From CAVOAK01 sp965217615 (GTDB taxonomy: Bacteria > Pseudomonadota > Alphaproteobacteria > UBA8366 > CAVOAK01): a DNA stretch of 64,000 nt. Of the stretch, positions 1 through 8,447 are shown one piece after another. The stretch covers positions 53,072 through 117,071 of the forward strand of contig CBDCIT010000040.1 in the NCBI GenBank assembly GCA_965217615.1. Reading direction: 5' to 3'. Positions within the stretch are counted from its first letter, which is position 1; the number at the start of each line of letters is the position of its first letter. The translations under genes were made by a program, and so were the position numbers. The notes beneath the pieces were generated by a model. It was given only the letters and a program-made list of their open reading frames with translations. It was not told where the DNA came from and did no database searches.

Positions 1-61
1 CCTCGACCTTCGGCAAGGTGATCCAGTCCCAACCGAATTCTGCAGCTCGCCTATATGTCAT
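1..61 (-). CDS. possible 5' end of a gene leaving the window
   Basis: On the minus strand an ATG at 61-59 opens a frame that stays open to the window edge (about 20 codons, beginning MTYRRAAEFGWDW). A GGGAG sequence lies roughly ten bases upstream of the ATG. No family can be recognised from so short a piece, and chance openness is quite possible. It would be transcribed away from the IS element that starts at 150. Confidence 0.25.
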   Translation of the reverse strand, partial: MTYRRAAEFGWDWITLPKVE

Positions 62-209
62 GGCTTCGGTGCTCCCGAATTACGATGTTCGCTCTTGTGG
101 TAAACGTTAATGCAGTGAGACGTATGCATCAAGCAGGCGGGGCACCGGGTGTCGCTAACACACGATATGACCGGTCTATGTAACAGATGATCTGTCCGGT
201 TTTAGATTT

Positions 210-225
210 CCTCCAGATCTGGAGG
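210..225 (+). promoter_or_regulatory. palindrome over the transposase ribosome binding site
   Basis: CCTCCAGATCTGGAGG is a perfect 16-bp palindrome whose right arm supplies the Shine-Dalgarno GGAGG for the ATG at 232. In RNA the arms could pair as a 6-bp stem with a GATC loop and hide the ribosome binding site. Such sequestering hairpins are known in IS elements, where they block translation of transcripts entering from outside; that function here is inference. Confidence 0.5.
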
Positions 226-231
226 AATCGG

Positions 232-1417
232 ATGCGCCGGACGGAGCAGTTGCAGGGACTGAGATTGATGAAGTTCGAGGATGTCTACGGACGTTGTTAT
301 CGGGGTGATTTGAGCCAGGCCGAGGCCTCGGAGATCCTGGGCATGTCGGAGCGGACGTTCCGGCGCTGGCGGGAGCGCTATGAGGCCGAGGGTGCCGAGG
401 GTTTGTACGACCGGCGCCTTGGGCGGGTCTCGGCGCGCCGCGCGCCGGTGGACGAGGTGATGCGGGTGCTGGAGCTGTTCGAGACGCGCTACCCGGACTT
501 CACGGCCAAGCACTTCCACGAGAAGCTGGTCTGCGAGCATGGCTTCGGGCTGAGCTACAACTGGCTTCGCCTGAGCTTGCAGGCGCACGGCAAGATCAAG
601 CCGGCGCCCAGGCGCGGGGCGCACCGCCGGAAGCGGCCGCGCCGACCGGTGGTGGGGATGATGCTGCACCAGGACGGCTCGAGCCACGAGTGGGTTGCGG
701 GCCAGTGGTGGGATCTGATCGTGACCATGGACGATGCGACATCGGAGGTCTATTCGGGCTTCTTCGTTGCCGAGGAGGGCACGATGAGCACGTTCCGCGG
801 GCTCGGCGAGGTGATTGCCGAAAACGGGCTGTTCTGCTCGCTCTACGCCGATCGGGCCTCGCACTACTGGCACACGCCCGAGGCAGGCGGCGGTGTGGAC
901 AAGGACAACCCGACCCAGATCGGCCGGGCCTTGGCGCAGCTCGGCATCGAGTTGATCGCGGCCTATTCGCCGCAGGCCCGGGGCCGCTCGGAGCGCATGT
1001 TCGGGACCTTGCAGAAGCGCCTGCCCCAGGAGCTGCGCCTCGCCGGGATCGCCACCATGGCCGAGGCCAATCGCTTTCTCGAGGAGCTCTTCTGGCCGGC
1101 GCACAACGCCCGCTTCGCCCGCCCGGCCGCGGACACCGGCTCGGCCTTCGTGGCTTTTGCCGGCACGCTCGAGGACATCCTCTGCGCCCAGGAGGACCGC
1201 GTCGTCGCGGGCGACAACACCGTGCGCTACAGTGCGCTACAAGAACCGCACGCTGCAGATCCCGGCCGATCGCCACCGCCACCACTACGTCAAGGCGCAG
1301 GTCCGGGTGCACGAATATCCCGACGGCCACCTGGCCGTCTTCCACGGACCCAGGTGTCTGGCGCGCTACCGCGCCGACGGCGAAACCATCGACGACGACA
1401 GGCTCCAGGCCGCGTGA
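232..1417 (+). pseudogene. ISNCY/IS1202-like transposase, frameshifted by a 10-bp duplication
   Basis: The frame begins MRRTEQLQGLRLM at the ATG at 232, placed there by GGAGG at 221-225; an earlier in-frame ATG at 187 has no such site. An N-terminal helix-turn-helix (SQAEASEILGMSERTFRRW) is followed by a DDE integrase core: Asp in MLHQDGSSHEW, Asp in LYADRASHYW and Glu in RGRSERMFGTL. The bases GTGCGCTACA occur twice in tandem at 1222-1231 and 1232-1241. The 10-bp duplication shifts the frame by +1, so the original C-terminus (RYKNRTLQIPADRH onward, ending RLQAA at 1417) is read in another frame. Without it the protein would have about 391 residues. The shifted frame runs to 1539 with low-complexity sequence. 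The DDE core lies before the shift, but the lost tail makes activity doubtful. Confidence 0.85.
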
Positions 1418-1535
1418 CCCGCTTTCGACGCGACCGAGCCAAACCACCACAACAGAAGCGGTCAATTCATATGGTACATAAAGCGGTCAACTCAGTTTGT
1501 TATCGACAGCAGGCGGGGCACCGGGCCCTAGCTCT

Positions 1536-2967
1536 CTAAAACAACTTGAATACGGTTATCTCCTCGCTGCGCCCGGTCAATGCGTATTGACCTGCGGGCT
1601 CGGTCGGAAATTCGGGACCCGCGCGTGCGCGCGTGACGTCGCTGATGAGGATGTTCACCTCGTCCCCAACTTCGTAGATCTGCTTGCACAACTGCTCAAG
1701 GCGCTGGCTGACATTCACAGTATCGCCGACGGCCGTGTAATTCATGCGTCCGGGTGCACCGATATTACCGACTGTCGCCGGGCCGCTGTGGAGACCGATG
1801 CGCAAATGGATAGTCGGCTCGCTATTTCGCCGGCGTCGCTCGTTTTCAGCCCTGAGATCGGCGGCAATGGCGCGGGCGGCTCGGCAGGCCCGGGCCGCAT
1901 GATCCGGCTGCGGGTCGGGCGCGCCCCAAAACGCCATGACGGCGTCGCCGATAAACTTGTCGACCGTTCCGTCCTCATTTTCCACATGTTTCGCAATCAT
2001 TGCGAAATGCTCGTTGAGGAATGCGGCGACCTCGTCTGCCCGCTTGCCCTCGGCGAGCGGCGTAAAGCCTTCGATATCGGTGAAGATCACTGTGATATCC
2101 TGTTCGCTCGACTGGATCGCACCTTCATCGCCGCGGCGGATGAGCCGTTCGACCAGTGCCTTTGGGACGTAAATCTCGAACCACCGCATTGCGCCCAGCA
2201 TCGAGTTGAAGGCGCCGGCTTGTTGGTTGAGTTCGCGGAACGGGCTCTGTGGCAAAGCGTCGACATCGTCGATTGCAAGCTTGCCGATTCGGGCTGCGGC
2301 GACAGCGAGCCGTGTGATGGGTCGTGCAATGAGGCGCGCCAGGATCACTGCGGCGATACAGGCGAGAACGACCGCAATTAGGCCAACGGCGACGGCAATT
2401 TGCAGTCGGCGTAACTCCTGGTTGACTTCGTCGTTGCGGAAATACGTACCGACGACGATGTGTTTGTCGGCGAAGCCGCGAAGCTCGCGATACAGGAACA
2501 CGAAGAGTTCACCGCCCGTCTCAACGACATGACCGCTGGTGTCGTCGGGAAGCGCGAGTATTAATGGAAAGCGTTGTTCGGTCTGCCAAATGGAGGCGAG
2601 GACCGGGTCGTCGAAGTCGTCAAGCGCCGGCAACGGTTGTGCGACAGTAAGCCCCGCAAGACGGCCGGTAAGCTGGGCGTGGGCCATCACGAAGTTACGG
2701 TCGTAGAGAATGAAGGCGTTATGGCCAACGAGTTCGTTTGGTTCGGCCAGATACTCCGAGAGCGCATTTATCGATACGAGACCGATCAACATCCCCTTGA
2801 ATTCACCGTCTTGATAGACCGGCTGGCGAAAGTTGACGAGGGTCGTTTCAAGTATCTTGTGCCATACGGGCTCGGCCCATTCCGCGCGCCCCGCTGCGCG
2901 TAAGCCGGAAATGGCGTCAATTACGGCTGGGTCTTGGCTATAGTCGGCAGTATAGGGCGTGGCCTTA
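1536..2967 (-). pseudogene. class III adenylate cyclase, C-terminal part of a gene split by an IS
   Basis: This is the 3' portion of a membrane-bound nucleotide cyclase gene whose 5' portion is at 3911-4353; the IS5-family element 2968-3910 lies between. It encodes the end of an extracytoplasmic sensor region, a second membrane segment (IAVAVGLIAVVLACIAAVIL), a HAMP-like linker (ARPITRLAVAAARIG) and a full catalytic domain. Metal-binding Asp residues are visible in IFTDIEGF and KFIGDAVMAFW, and the transition-state Asn/Arg in YTAVGDTVNVSQRLEQ. It would make cAMP from ATP at the inner membrane. An internal ATG at 2792 could start a 418-residue fragment that keeps one membrane helix, HAMP and catalytic domain, but no ribosome binding site is evident. 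The stop lies close to the IS ending at 1508. Confidence 0.85.
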
Positions 2968-3910
2968 GAGCCGATCCAAGAACTTGCGATTCATCGACAA
3001 GGGGTTGGCGGTGTCAAACGCCTGAGCATGATGCGGATCATGGCGAGACGGACGAAGGCGACAACGGTTCTGGCATATCGCTCGAAGTCGCGGGCGAGGC
3101 GCCGGTTGCGGCTGATCCAGGCGAACGTTCGCTCCACGATCCAGCGTTTCGGCAGGGCCACGAAGCGGTGCGCGTCGGTGCGCTTAACGATTTCCAGCTT
3201 CCAGCAGCCGGTCGTGGCGACGGTCGCCGCCATCCTCGGCCCCTGGTAGCCGCCGTCGGCGAAGATGGTCTCGATGAAGGGGAACGAACGGCGCGCGGTT
3301 CGAAGCAGCTCGCGGGCGCCGTCGCGATCCTGCACGTCGGCGGGATGGACGATGACGCTCAACAACAGGCCGAGTGTATCGACGAGGATGTGGCGCTTGC
3401 GCCCCGTGACCTTCTTGCCCGCATCGAAGCCCTGCGGGTCGAGCGAAGCCCCCCTTTTTGCGCTCCCTTGGCGCTCTGGCTGTCGATCACCGCCGCCGAT
3501 GGGCTCGCCTCGCGCCCTTCCCGGTCGCGTACCGCCACATAGAGCGCGTGGTGGATGCGCTCGAGCGTGCCGTCCCAGTCCCACAGCATGAAGTAGTGAT
3601 GTGCCGTCGACTTCGGCAGCAGGTCCTTGGGCAGCGCCGACCACTGGCAGCCCGTCCAAAGAACATAGAAGATCCCGTTGAGCACCTCGCGGACGTTCAC
3701 GTCGCGCGGCCGACCGCCGCGCCGGCGGGATCATTGGCTCGATCAGCGCCCACTCCGCATCCGTCAGATCGCTCGGGTAACGCAAGCCGCGCCGTGCGGC
3801 GGCTTGCCGGTGTTCAGGCGTCCACATCGCGCACCCCTCCAGAATGTTTCGGGTGCCCGACAATGAATCACAAACGACTCATCCGATTCAACAACTTCCT
3901 GGATCGGCTC
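2968..3910 (-). mobile_element. IS5-family insertion sequence (943 bp) inside a cyclase gene
   Basis: Inverted ends begin GAGCCGATCCAAGAACTTG on the left and GAGCCGATCCAGGAAGTTG on the right (reverse complement). A 3-bp direct repeat TTA flanks the element at 2965-2967 and 3911-3913, fitting the short TNA-type duplications of some IS5 subgroups. It carries one transposase gene on the minus strand, in the same direction as the interrupted cyclase. Deleting the element plus one TTA rejoins the cyclase frame exactly, so the insertion is recent. Confidence 0.9.
2991..3827 (-). pseudogene. IS5-family transposase with two frame changes
   Basis: Starts at the ATG 3827-3825 (MWTPEHRQAAARRGLRYP), preceded by a strong GGAGGGG site. 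The N-terminal frame (DLTDAEWALIEPMIPPARR) breaks around 3711-3725, where the next frame continues GRPRDVNVREVLNGIFYVLW through VIDSQSAKGAQKGG. The sequence then returns to the first frame at an A5G6 run (plus-strand 3449-3459) and continues SLDPQGFDAGKKVTGRKRHI to the stop. DDE-type motifs are seen around VIDSQSAKG, IFADGGYQG and VERTFAWISRNRR. The second change falls where many IS5-family elements separate their two overlapping frames, so it may be programmed slippage on the A/G run. The first has no such explanation and probably inactivates the gene. Confidence 0.75.
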
Positions 3911-4353
3911 TTACCCTTGCGGCGCAGCACGCCGATCAGCTGGTGGTCGGTATCGACGAACGAAAACACTTCGATCTGGGGCGCCGCGGCCATCGCGCCA
4001 AGCAGGTAGTCCTTGAAGCGTTCCCTATCATCGACGTCGATCGTGCCTGATTCGACCAAACCAGCGATGAAGTTCGCCTGATCGCTGGCCGGCATCAGAT
4101 GCTGCTCGATGCGCGTGACCGCGGAATCGATGGTCAGGCTTGCCTTGTCGCTAAGAAGGCTCAACGTATTTCGCTGCGCGCTCCACAAACCGATGAACAG
4201 CACGACCGCGACGGAGATTAGAACCAATAGGCCGAGACTCACCGCCAATGTGACGGTGAGTGAGATGCCGCGGCGTTCAAGTACCGCTACATCTGCGGCA
4301 ACTTCCGACATGTCATTGGCGGCACTCGGGGATGTGGCGGGGGCCTCGCTCAT
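3911..4353 (-). pseudogene. class III adenylate cyclase, N-terminal part of the split gene
   Basis: The frame starts at the ATG 4353-4351 (MSEAPATSPSAANDMSEV). A soluble N-terminus of about 30 residues is followed by a membrane helix (SLTVTLAVSLGLLVLISVAV) and the first part of a periplasmic sensor region, broken after LIGVLRRKGK by the IS at 2968-3910. In silico removal joins this to ATPYTADYSQDPAVIDAIS and on through the C-terminal part, with no stop and in frame, giving about 623 residues. The gene is divergent from the second cyclase at 4485. No clear ribosome binding site is visible, so the start is provisional. Confidence 0.8.
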
Positions 4354-4484
4354 GGCCAGCGATGATAATGGCGGCGACGGACTCTGCCAATCCGCTATCG
4401 CCGCTTGTATATATGTGCGGACCGCATGACCTGCACGCCACCGTGCCGGCGACAAAGTGGACATGCACAAATCAGGCATCGGAG

Positions 4485-5765
4485 ATGTCAGAGACGGATC
4501 AGATCGTTGCTTGGTGCCAAGGTCCGGGGCGTCACGTCCACGGCATTGGACCACTTATCGGCGGCTTTGCTGAGCAGCTCGTATCGGCAGGTGTGCCGGT
4601 AACCCGCATGACCATGTCGTGGCAGACACTGCATCCGCAAGCGCTGGTTGCCGCCTATTATTTGGATGCAGACCAAGGCAGTCGTGAGGTCACGGTGCCG
4701 TATGGCGCGGACCTGACGTCGGCTTACCTCAAGAGTCCCATACGGCTCATCTTCGAGGGGGCCGAAGAGGTCCGCCGGACGCTGTCGGGACCATCGGCAA
4801 AGGTCGATTTTCCCATCCTCGACGAGCTCAAGGAGCGGGGAATCGTCGAGTATCTGGCGCTTCCCGTGACATTTAGCGATGACGTGACCCACGCCGTGAC
4901 CTTCGCAACGACGGCAACGGCTGGGTTCTCCGAAGATCATGTATCGCTGGTCCGCAACGCCCTGATCGTTTTCGGTCCGATTGCGGAAGTGCAGGCTGTG
5001 CGTCAGATCGCCCGAACGATCCTTGAGACGTATCTCGGACAAGCCTCCGGGCCGAAGGTGCTGGAGTGGTCCATAACGCGCGGCGACCTCGAAACCATTG
5101 ATGCGGCGCTGTGGTACTGCGACTTGCGGGATTTTACGGGACTCTCGCAGACGCTGTCCTCGACCGAGATCATCAGCCTGCTTAACGACTATTTTGGTGT
5201 CGCGGAATCCGCGATTGAGACGCATGGCGGTGAGATTCTCAAGTTCATCGGCGACGCGGTCCTGGCGATTTTCCCTCTTGGCAGTGAGAAAAGCACGGCG
5301 GAGGTGTTGCGGAACGCCTCGGCGGCGGCCTGTGAGGCCCTCGCGTCGAGGTCGGAGATCGCCGCCGATAAGCCGGACTTGGATGTCGACTTCGGTGTTG
5401 CCCTTCATGTCGGGCGTGTTGCCAATGGAAATGTCGGTGCGCCCAACCGGCTCGATTTCACGGTCATCGGCCCAGCCGTCAATCTTGTCGGCCGGATTGC
5501 AGGTCTATGCGGTGAACTCATGGTGCCCTACGTCGCTTCCGACGCGTTCGTTACCGCGAGCGAGGAATCATTCCGGCCGCTGGGTACATTTTCGCTGAAG
5601 GGCATTGCCAAACCGGAGGCGATTTTTACCTTGTCGCAGGATCTATGGGAGTCTCTCGTGAAGATATTGAGTAATTGTCGTTCGCAACGTTGCGCGTGGC
5701 GACGTAGTATTGCGTCTGGTCATCACGTTGTACCGGTCATCGCTACCGGCAAAAGAGGGACGTAG
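4485..5765 (+). CDS. soluble class III adenylate/guanylate cyclase
   Basis: About 426 residues from the ATG at 4485 (MSETDQIVAWCQG). The first 200 residues form a GAF-like or uncharacterised sensory region. The second half is a class III cyclase domain: Asp in WYCDLRDFTGL, Lys and Asp in LKFIGDAVLAIFP, and Asn/Arg in TVIGPAVNLVGRIAGLC, so the metal-binding and transition-state residues are present. It should convert ATP (less likely GTP) to the cyclic nucleotide in the cytoplasm. No membrane helices are seen. A tail of about 25 residues after LSQDLWESL is rich in basic residues. It is divergent from the IS-split membrane cyclase, and the same domain order recurs in the broken gene at 47633. 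The start is uncertain because the GGAG lies directly against the ATG. Confidence 0.85.
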   Translation: MSETDQIVAWCQGPGRHVHGIGPLIGGFAEQLVSAGVPVTRMTMSWQTLHPQALVAAYYLDADQGSREVTVPYGADLTSAYLKSPIRLIFEGAEEVRRTLSGPSAKVDFPILDELKERGIVEYLALPVTFSDDVTHAVTFATTATAGFSEDHVSLVRNALIVFGPIAEVQAVRQIARTILETYLGQASGPKVLEWSITRGDLETIDAALWYCDLRDFTGLSQTLSSTEIISLLNDYFGVAESAIETHGGEILKFIGDAVLAIFPLGSEKSTAEVLRNASAAACEALASRSEIAADKPDLDVDFGVALHVGRVANGNVGAPNRLDFTVIGPAVNLVGRIAGLCGELMVPYVASDAFVTASEESFRPLGTFSLKGIAKPEAIFTLSQDLWESLVKILSNCRSQRCAWRRSIASGHHVVPVIATGKRGT

Positions 5766-5769
5766 GAAT

Positions 5770-6893
5770 ATGCATGGGTCCAGCGACTTGAGTACCATTC
5801 GCGCAGGCTTAGCCGACCTCAACAATGCCGCCGCCGGCCAACCGCGGACCCTGCCACCCGCTTGCTATACCTCCGAGGCGTTTCTTGAACTCGAGCGGGA
5901 GGAGATCTTCCGTAAAGAGTGGGTCTGCCTCGGGCGGGTCGAAGAGGTTCCCAATCCCGGGGATTACCTCACGACCGAGCTGATCGACGAGCCGCTGATC
6001 GTCGTGCGCGGCCAGGACAAGAAGGTGCGCGTGCTCTCAAACGTCTGCCGCCACCGCTCCTCGGTGATCCTCGAGGGCACGGGCAATGCCAAGAATTTCG
6101 TTTGTCCGTACCATGCCTGGACCTATGCCAACGACGGCCAGCTCCTGCGCGCGCCCTACATGGACAAGGTCAAAGGGTTCCAGGTCAAGAACTGCCGACT
6201 TCCCGAGTTTGCAACCGAGGTCTGGCATGGCTTTGTCTATGTGAACCTGGACGGCAAGGCGAAGCCGCTGGCGCCGCGCCTCAAGGCGCTCGAGCCCTAC
6301 ATCGAGAACTACCACATGGCCGACATGATCAATCAGTTCCGCGAGGAGCAGGTTTGGGACACCAATTGGAAATGCCTCGTCGAGAACTTCATGGAAGGCT
6401 ATCACCTGAGCTCTGTGCACCAAAATACGCTGCACGACATCACGCCAACCCGGCTTTGCAAGAAATTTCCGGGTGGCGACGGCTTCACTGGCTACAAATC
6501 CCACTTTCCAGGAAAGTGGCCGCCGCGCGAGCCCCACCATCCCGACCTGACGGACAAGGAGCAACGCTACACCATGATGTTCTGCGTTTACCCCTCGCAC
6601 GTGGTCGCATTGTCGCCCGAAATCGTCAACTTTATGAGTATGTGGCCGCGCGCGGCAGAGGAGGTGCATGCGATATGGGGACTGGCGACTTTCGATTCCA
6701 AGCCGACCCGCAAAAACGTGCGTTATCTACACGACTGGATCGGGGACGTCATGGCCGAGGACAAGGAAAGACTTCAGAGTATTCGGAGGGGAATGAAGTC
6801 ACACACTGCCGCTGCAAGTCTGTTGGCGCCACCCGACTTCGAAGGCACGATTTGGGACATCAATCGTTATCTGGCTGGAAGGCTCGCCCCTAA
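5770..6893 (+). pseudogene. Rieske non-heme iron oxygenase alpha subunit (copy A), 3' end cut by an IS
   Basis: Starts at ATG 5770 (MHGSSDLSTIRAGLADLNN), just after an AGGAA site. The Rieske [2Fe-2S] ligands are in NVCRHRSSV and FVCPYHAWTY (C-x-H and C-x2-H). The mononuclear iron site is in NFMEGYHLSSVH (H-x4-H). It should use electrons from a separate reductase to hydroxylate or demethylate a small substrate; the substrate is unknown. The IS at 6894 enters about 13 codons before the native stop, and the severed tail lies at 8338-8378. As it stands the frame runs 46 bases into the IS and stops at 6939, replacing APKTVRKPRLRRAS with IS-derived residues; since both iron sites remain, a functional product cannot be excluded. 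It is the first of three tandem paralogues. Confidence 0.85.
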
Positions 6894-8337
6894 CAGCCCG
6901 TTGATTAAGTCGGCGCCGTCTGATTCTCTGGTTCCCTGATTTGCAGGGGGGTTTGCCGATGGCGATGGGACGGCAGAAGGCTGGTCAGGGGGATCTGATG
7001 GTGAGCTGGTCGGAGATGCCGCGCTCTCCGGGTCATGTGTTTTATGACCGCCTGCAGTCGGTGCTGATCGAGGGCGGCTTTGACGCCTTTGCCGAGGCGA
7101 GCTGCCGGCCTTATTACGCGGCCCGGATGGGCGCGCCCTCGGTGCCGCCCGGGCGCTATTTCCGGATGCACCTGGTGGGCTACTTCGAGGGCATCGACAG
7201 CGAGCGCGGTCTGGAGTGGCGCTGCTCGGACTCGCTTTCGCTGCGGGCGTTCCTGCGACTGGGGAGCCGTGATCGGGTACCGGACCATTCCTGGCTGTCA
7301 CGGAGCCGCACGCGCCTGCCCCATGAAGTCCACGCGGCGGTCTTCGACTGGGTTCTGGTGCTGATCGCCGAGGCGGGGCTGATCAAGGGCGAGCGCATCG
7401 GCGTCGATGCCTCGACCATGGAGGCCAACGCGGCGCTGCGGAACATCGTGCGGCGCGCCAACGGCGAAGGCTACCGGGAGATGCTGGAGCGCCTGGCCCG
7501 GGAAAGCGGCGTCGAGACACCCACGGCCGAGGATCTGGCGCGTCTGGAGCGGAAGCGCAAGGGCAAGAAGCTTTCCAACACGGATTGGGTTTCGAAGAGC
7601 GACCCCGAGGCCAAGATCGCCAAGATGAAGGACGGCACGACGCATCTGGCCTACAAGCCCGAGCACGCGGTGGATCTGGACACCGGCGCGGTGGTGGCGG
7701 CCGAGCTGCACCCGGCCGATGAGGGCGACACCACGACGCTTTCCAAGACCCTGGCGAAGGCCGAGGCAAACCTCGGGGCGGTGGATGCGGCACCGACGTC
7801 GGAGGACCCGGCCGAATGCGTCGCCGACAAAGGTTATCACTCACGGGCGGTCTTGAGGGCTCTGGACGACAGTCCCTGGAAGACCCGGATCGCGGCGCCC
7901 AAGCAGACCGGCTTTTCGCGCTGGCACGGTGATGAGGCGGCGCGGCGCGCGGTCACCAACAACCGTGCGCGGCTCAAGTCCGGGGTCGCCCGCGAGGCCT
8001 TCAAGCTGCGCGCCGAGATCGTCGAGCGCTGCTTTGCCCACAACCTCGATCGTGGCGGCATGCGACGAACCTGGCTGCGCGGGCGAGAGAATGTGCACAA
8101 GCGATACCTGCTCCACGTCGCCGGCCACAATCTATCGTTACTGATGCGCCAGCTCATCGGCGCCGGCACCCTGCGGGAGGCCGTGGCGGGCGGATATGGC
8201 GGTATTTTCGTTCTGCTCACGCCCACCGGGACCATGCTGGTGGCACGGGGGGTTTCGCAAAGCGGCCAGACGGCTTTCGCCGCCGCATTCCTCATCTGGG
8301 AGTGAGAGCCGGAAAAAGCCACTTAATCAACGGGCTG
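6894..8337 (+). mobile_element. 1444-bp insertion sequence, copy 1 (IS1182/IS5-superfamily type)
   Basis: Ends carry the 17-bp perfect inverted repeat CAGCCCGTTGATTAAGT. The target duplication is CTAA at 6890-6893 and 8338-8341. One transposase gene fills the element. Copies 2, 3 and 4 lie at 37969, 43703 and 62183 and differ from this one by only a few bases, so the expansion is recent. The family name is judged from the transposase and is less certain than the boundaries. Confidence 0.95.
6959..8305 (+). CDS. DDE transposase of the 1444-bp IS, copy 1
   Basis: 448 residues from ATG 6959 (MAMGRQKAGQGDLMVSW); the G-rich run CAGGGGGG eight bases upstream marks this start. The N-terminal half matches the DUF772-type domain of IS1182/IS5 transposases (DRLQSVLIEGGFDAF, RYFRMHLVGYFEGIDSERG, VPDHSWLSRSRTRLP). 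The catalytic half has candidate DDE residues in RIGVDASTMEAN, VADKGYHSRAVL and AEIVERCFAHNLDRGG. It is intact and nearly identical to the transposases of copies 2 and 3. Confidence 0.92.
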   Translation: MAMGRQKAGQGDLMVSWSEMPRSPGHVFYDRLQSVLIEGGFDAFAEASCRPYYAARMGAPSVPPGRYFRMHLVGYFEGIDSERGLEWRCSDSLSLRAFLRLGSRDRVPDHSWLSRSRTRLPHEVHAAVFDWVLVLIAEAGLIKGERIGVDASTMEANAALRNIVRRANGEGYREMLERLARESGVETPTAEDLARLERKRKGKKLSNTDWVSKSDPEAKIAKMKDGTTHLAYKPEHAVDLDTGAVVAAELHPADEGDTTTLSKTLAKAEANLGAVDAAPTSEDPAECVADKGYHSRAVLRALDDSPWKTRIAAPKQTGFSRWHGDEAARRAVTNNRARLKSGVAREAFKLRAEIVERCFAHNLDRGGMRRTWLRGRENVHKRYLLHVAGHNLSLLMRQLIGAGTLREAVAGGYGGIFVLLTPTGTMLVARGVSQSGQTAFAAAFLIWE

Positions 8338-8378
8338 CTAAGACGGTTCGCAAACCGCGCTTGCGGCGTGCGTCGTGA
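8338..8378 (+). pseudogene. severed 3' end of Rieske oxygenase copy A
   Basis: Beginning with the second CTAA target repeat, this stretch completes the gene at 5770. Joining base 6893 to base 8342 reads APKTVRKPRLRRAS and a TGA at 8376-8378, matching the tail TQRPRLRRAS of the intact paralogue ending at 10848. The restored gene has 386 residues. Confidence 0.85.
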
Positions 8379-8447
8379 TGTCCCAATGGTTATCTGGATT
8401 CGAGGCCTAGTTGCCTACGCTAAGCTGACCAGACTGGTGGATTAGAA

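Larger units (their letters stand above)
150..1508 (+). mobile_element. IS1202/ISNCY-like insertion sequence with 17-bp target duplication
   Basis: The ends are imperfect inverted repeats: the left end begins TGTCGCTAACACAC and the reverse complement of the right end begins TGTCGATAACAAAC, and similarity continues inward for about 50 bases. The element is flanked by a perfect 17-bp direct repeat, GCAGGCGGGGCACCGGG, at 133-149 and 1509-1525. Long target duplications are a known trait of the IS1202-type elements formerly grouped in ISNCY; the family name here rests on that and on the transposase. Two copies of AAGCGGTCAA (1456-1465, 1481-1490) near the right end may be transposase-binding sites. 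Removing the element and one repeat leaves a simple intergenic junction just downstream of the cyclase gene at 1536. The single transposase gene is frameshifted, so this copy is probably immobile. Confidence 0.85.

Noticed and set aside
596..1465. Long minus-strand reading frames opposite the first transposase
   Set aside because: They are rich in Arg, Pro and Ala with no family motifs and are mirror frames of a high-GC gene.
132..1525. Repeated AGCAGGCGGGGCACCGGG as phage or ICE attachment sites
   Set aside because: The repeats directly abut TGTCG-type inverted ends of a transposase-bearing unit and no integrase gene is present; a target duplication explains them.
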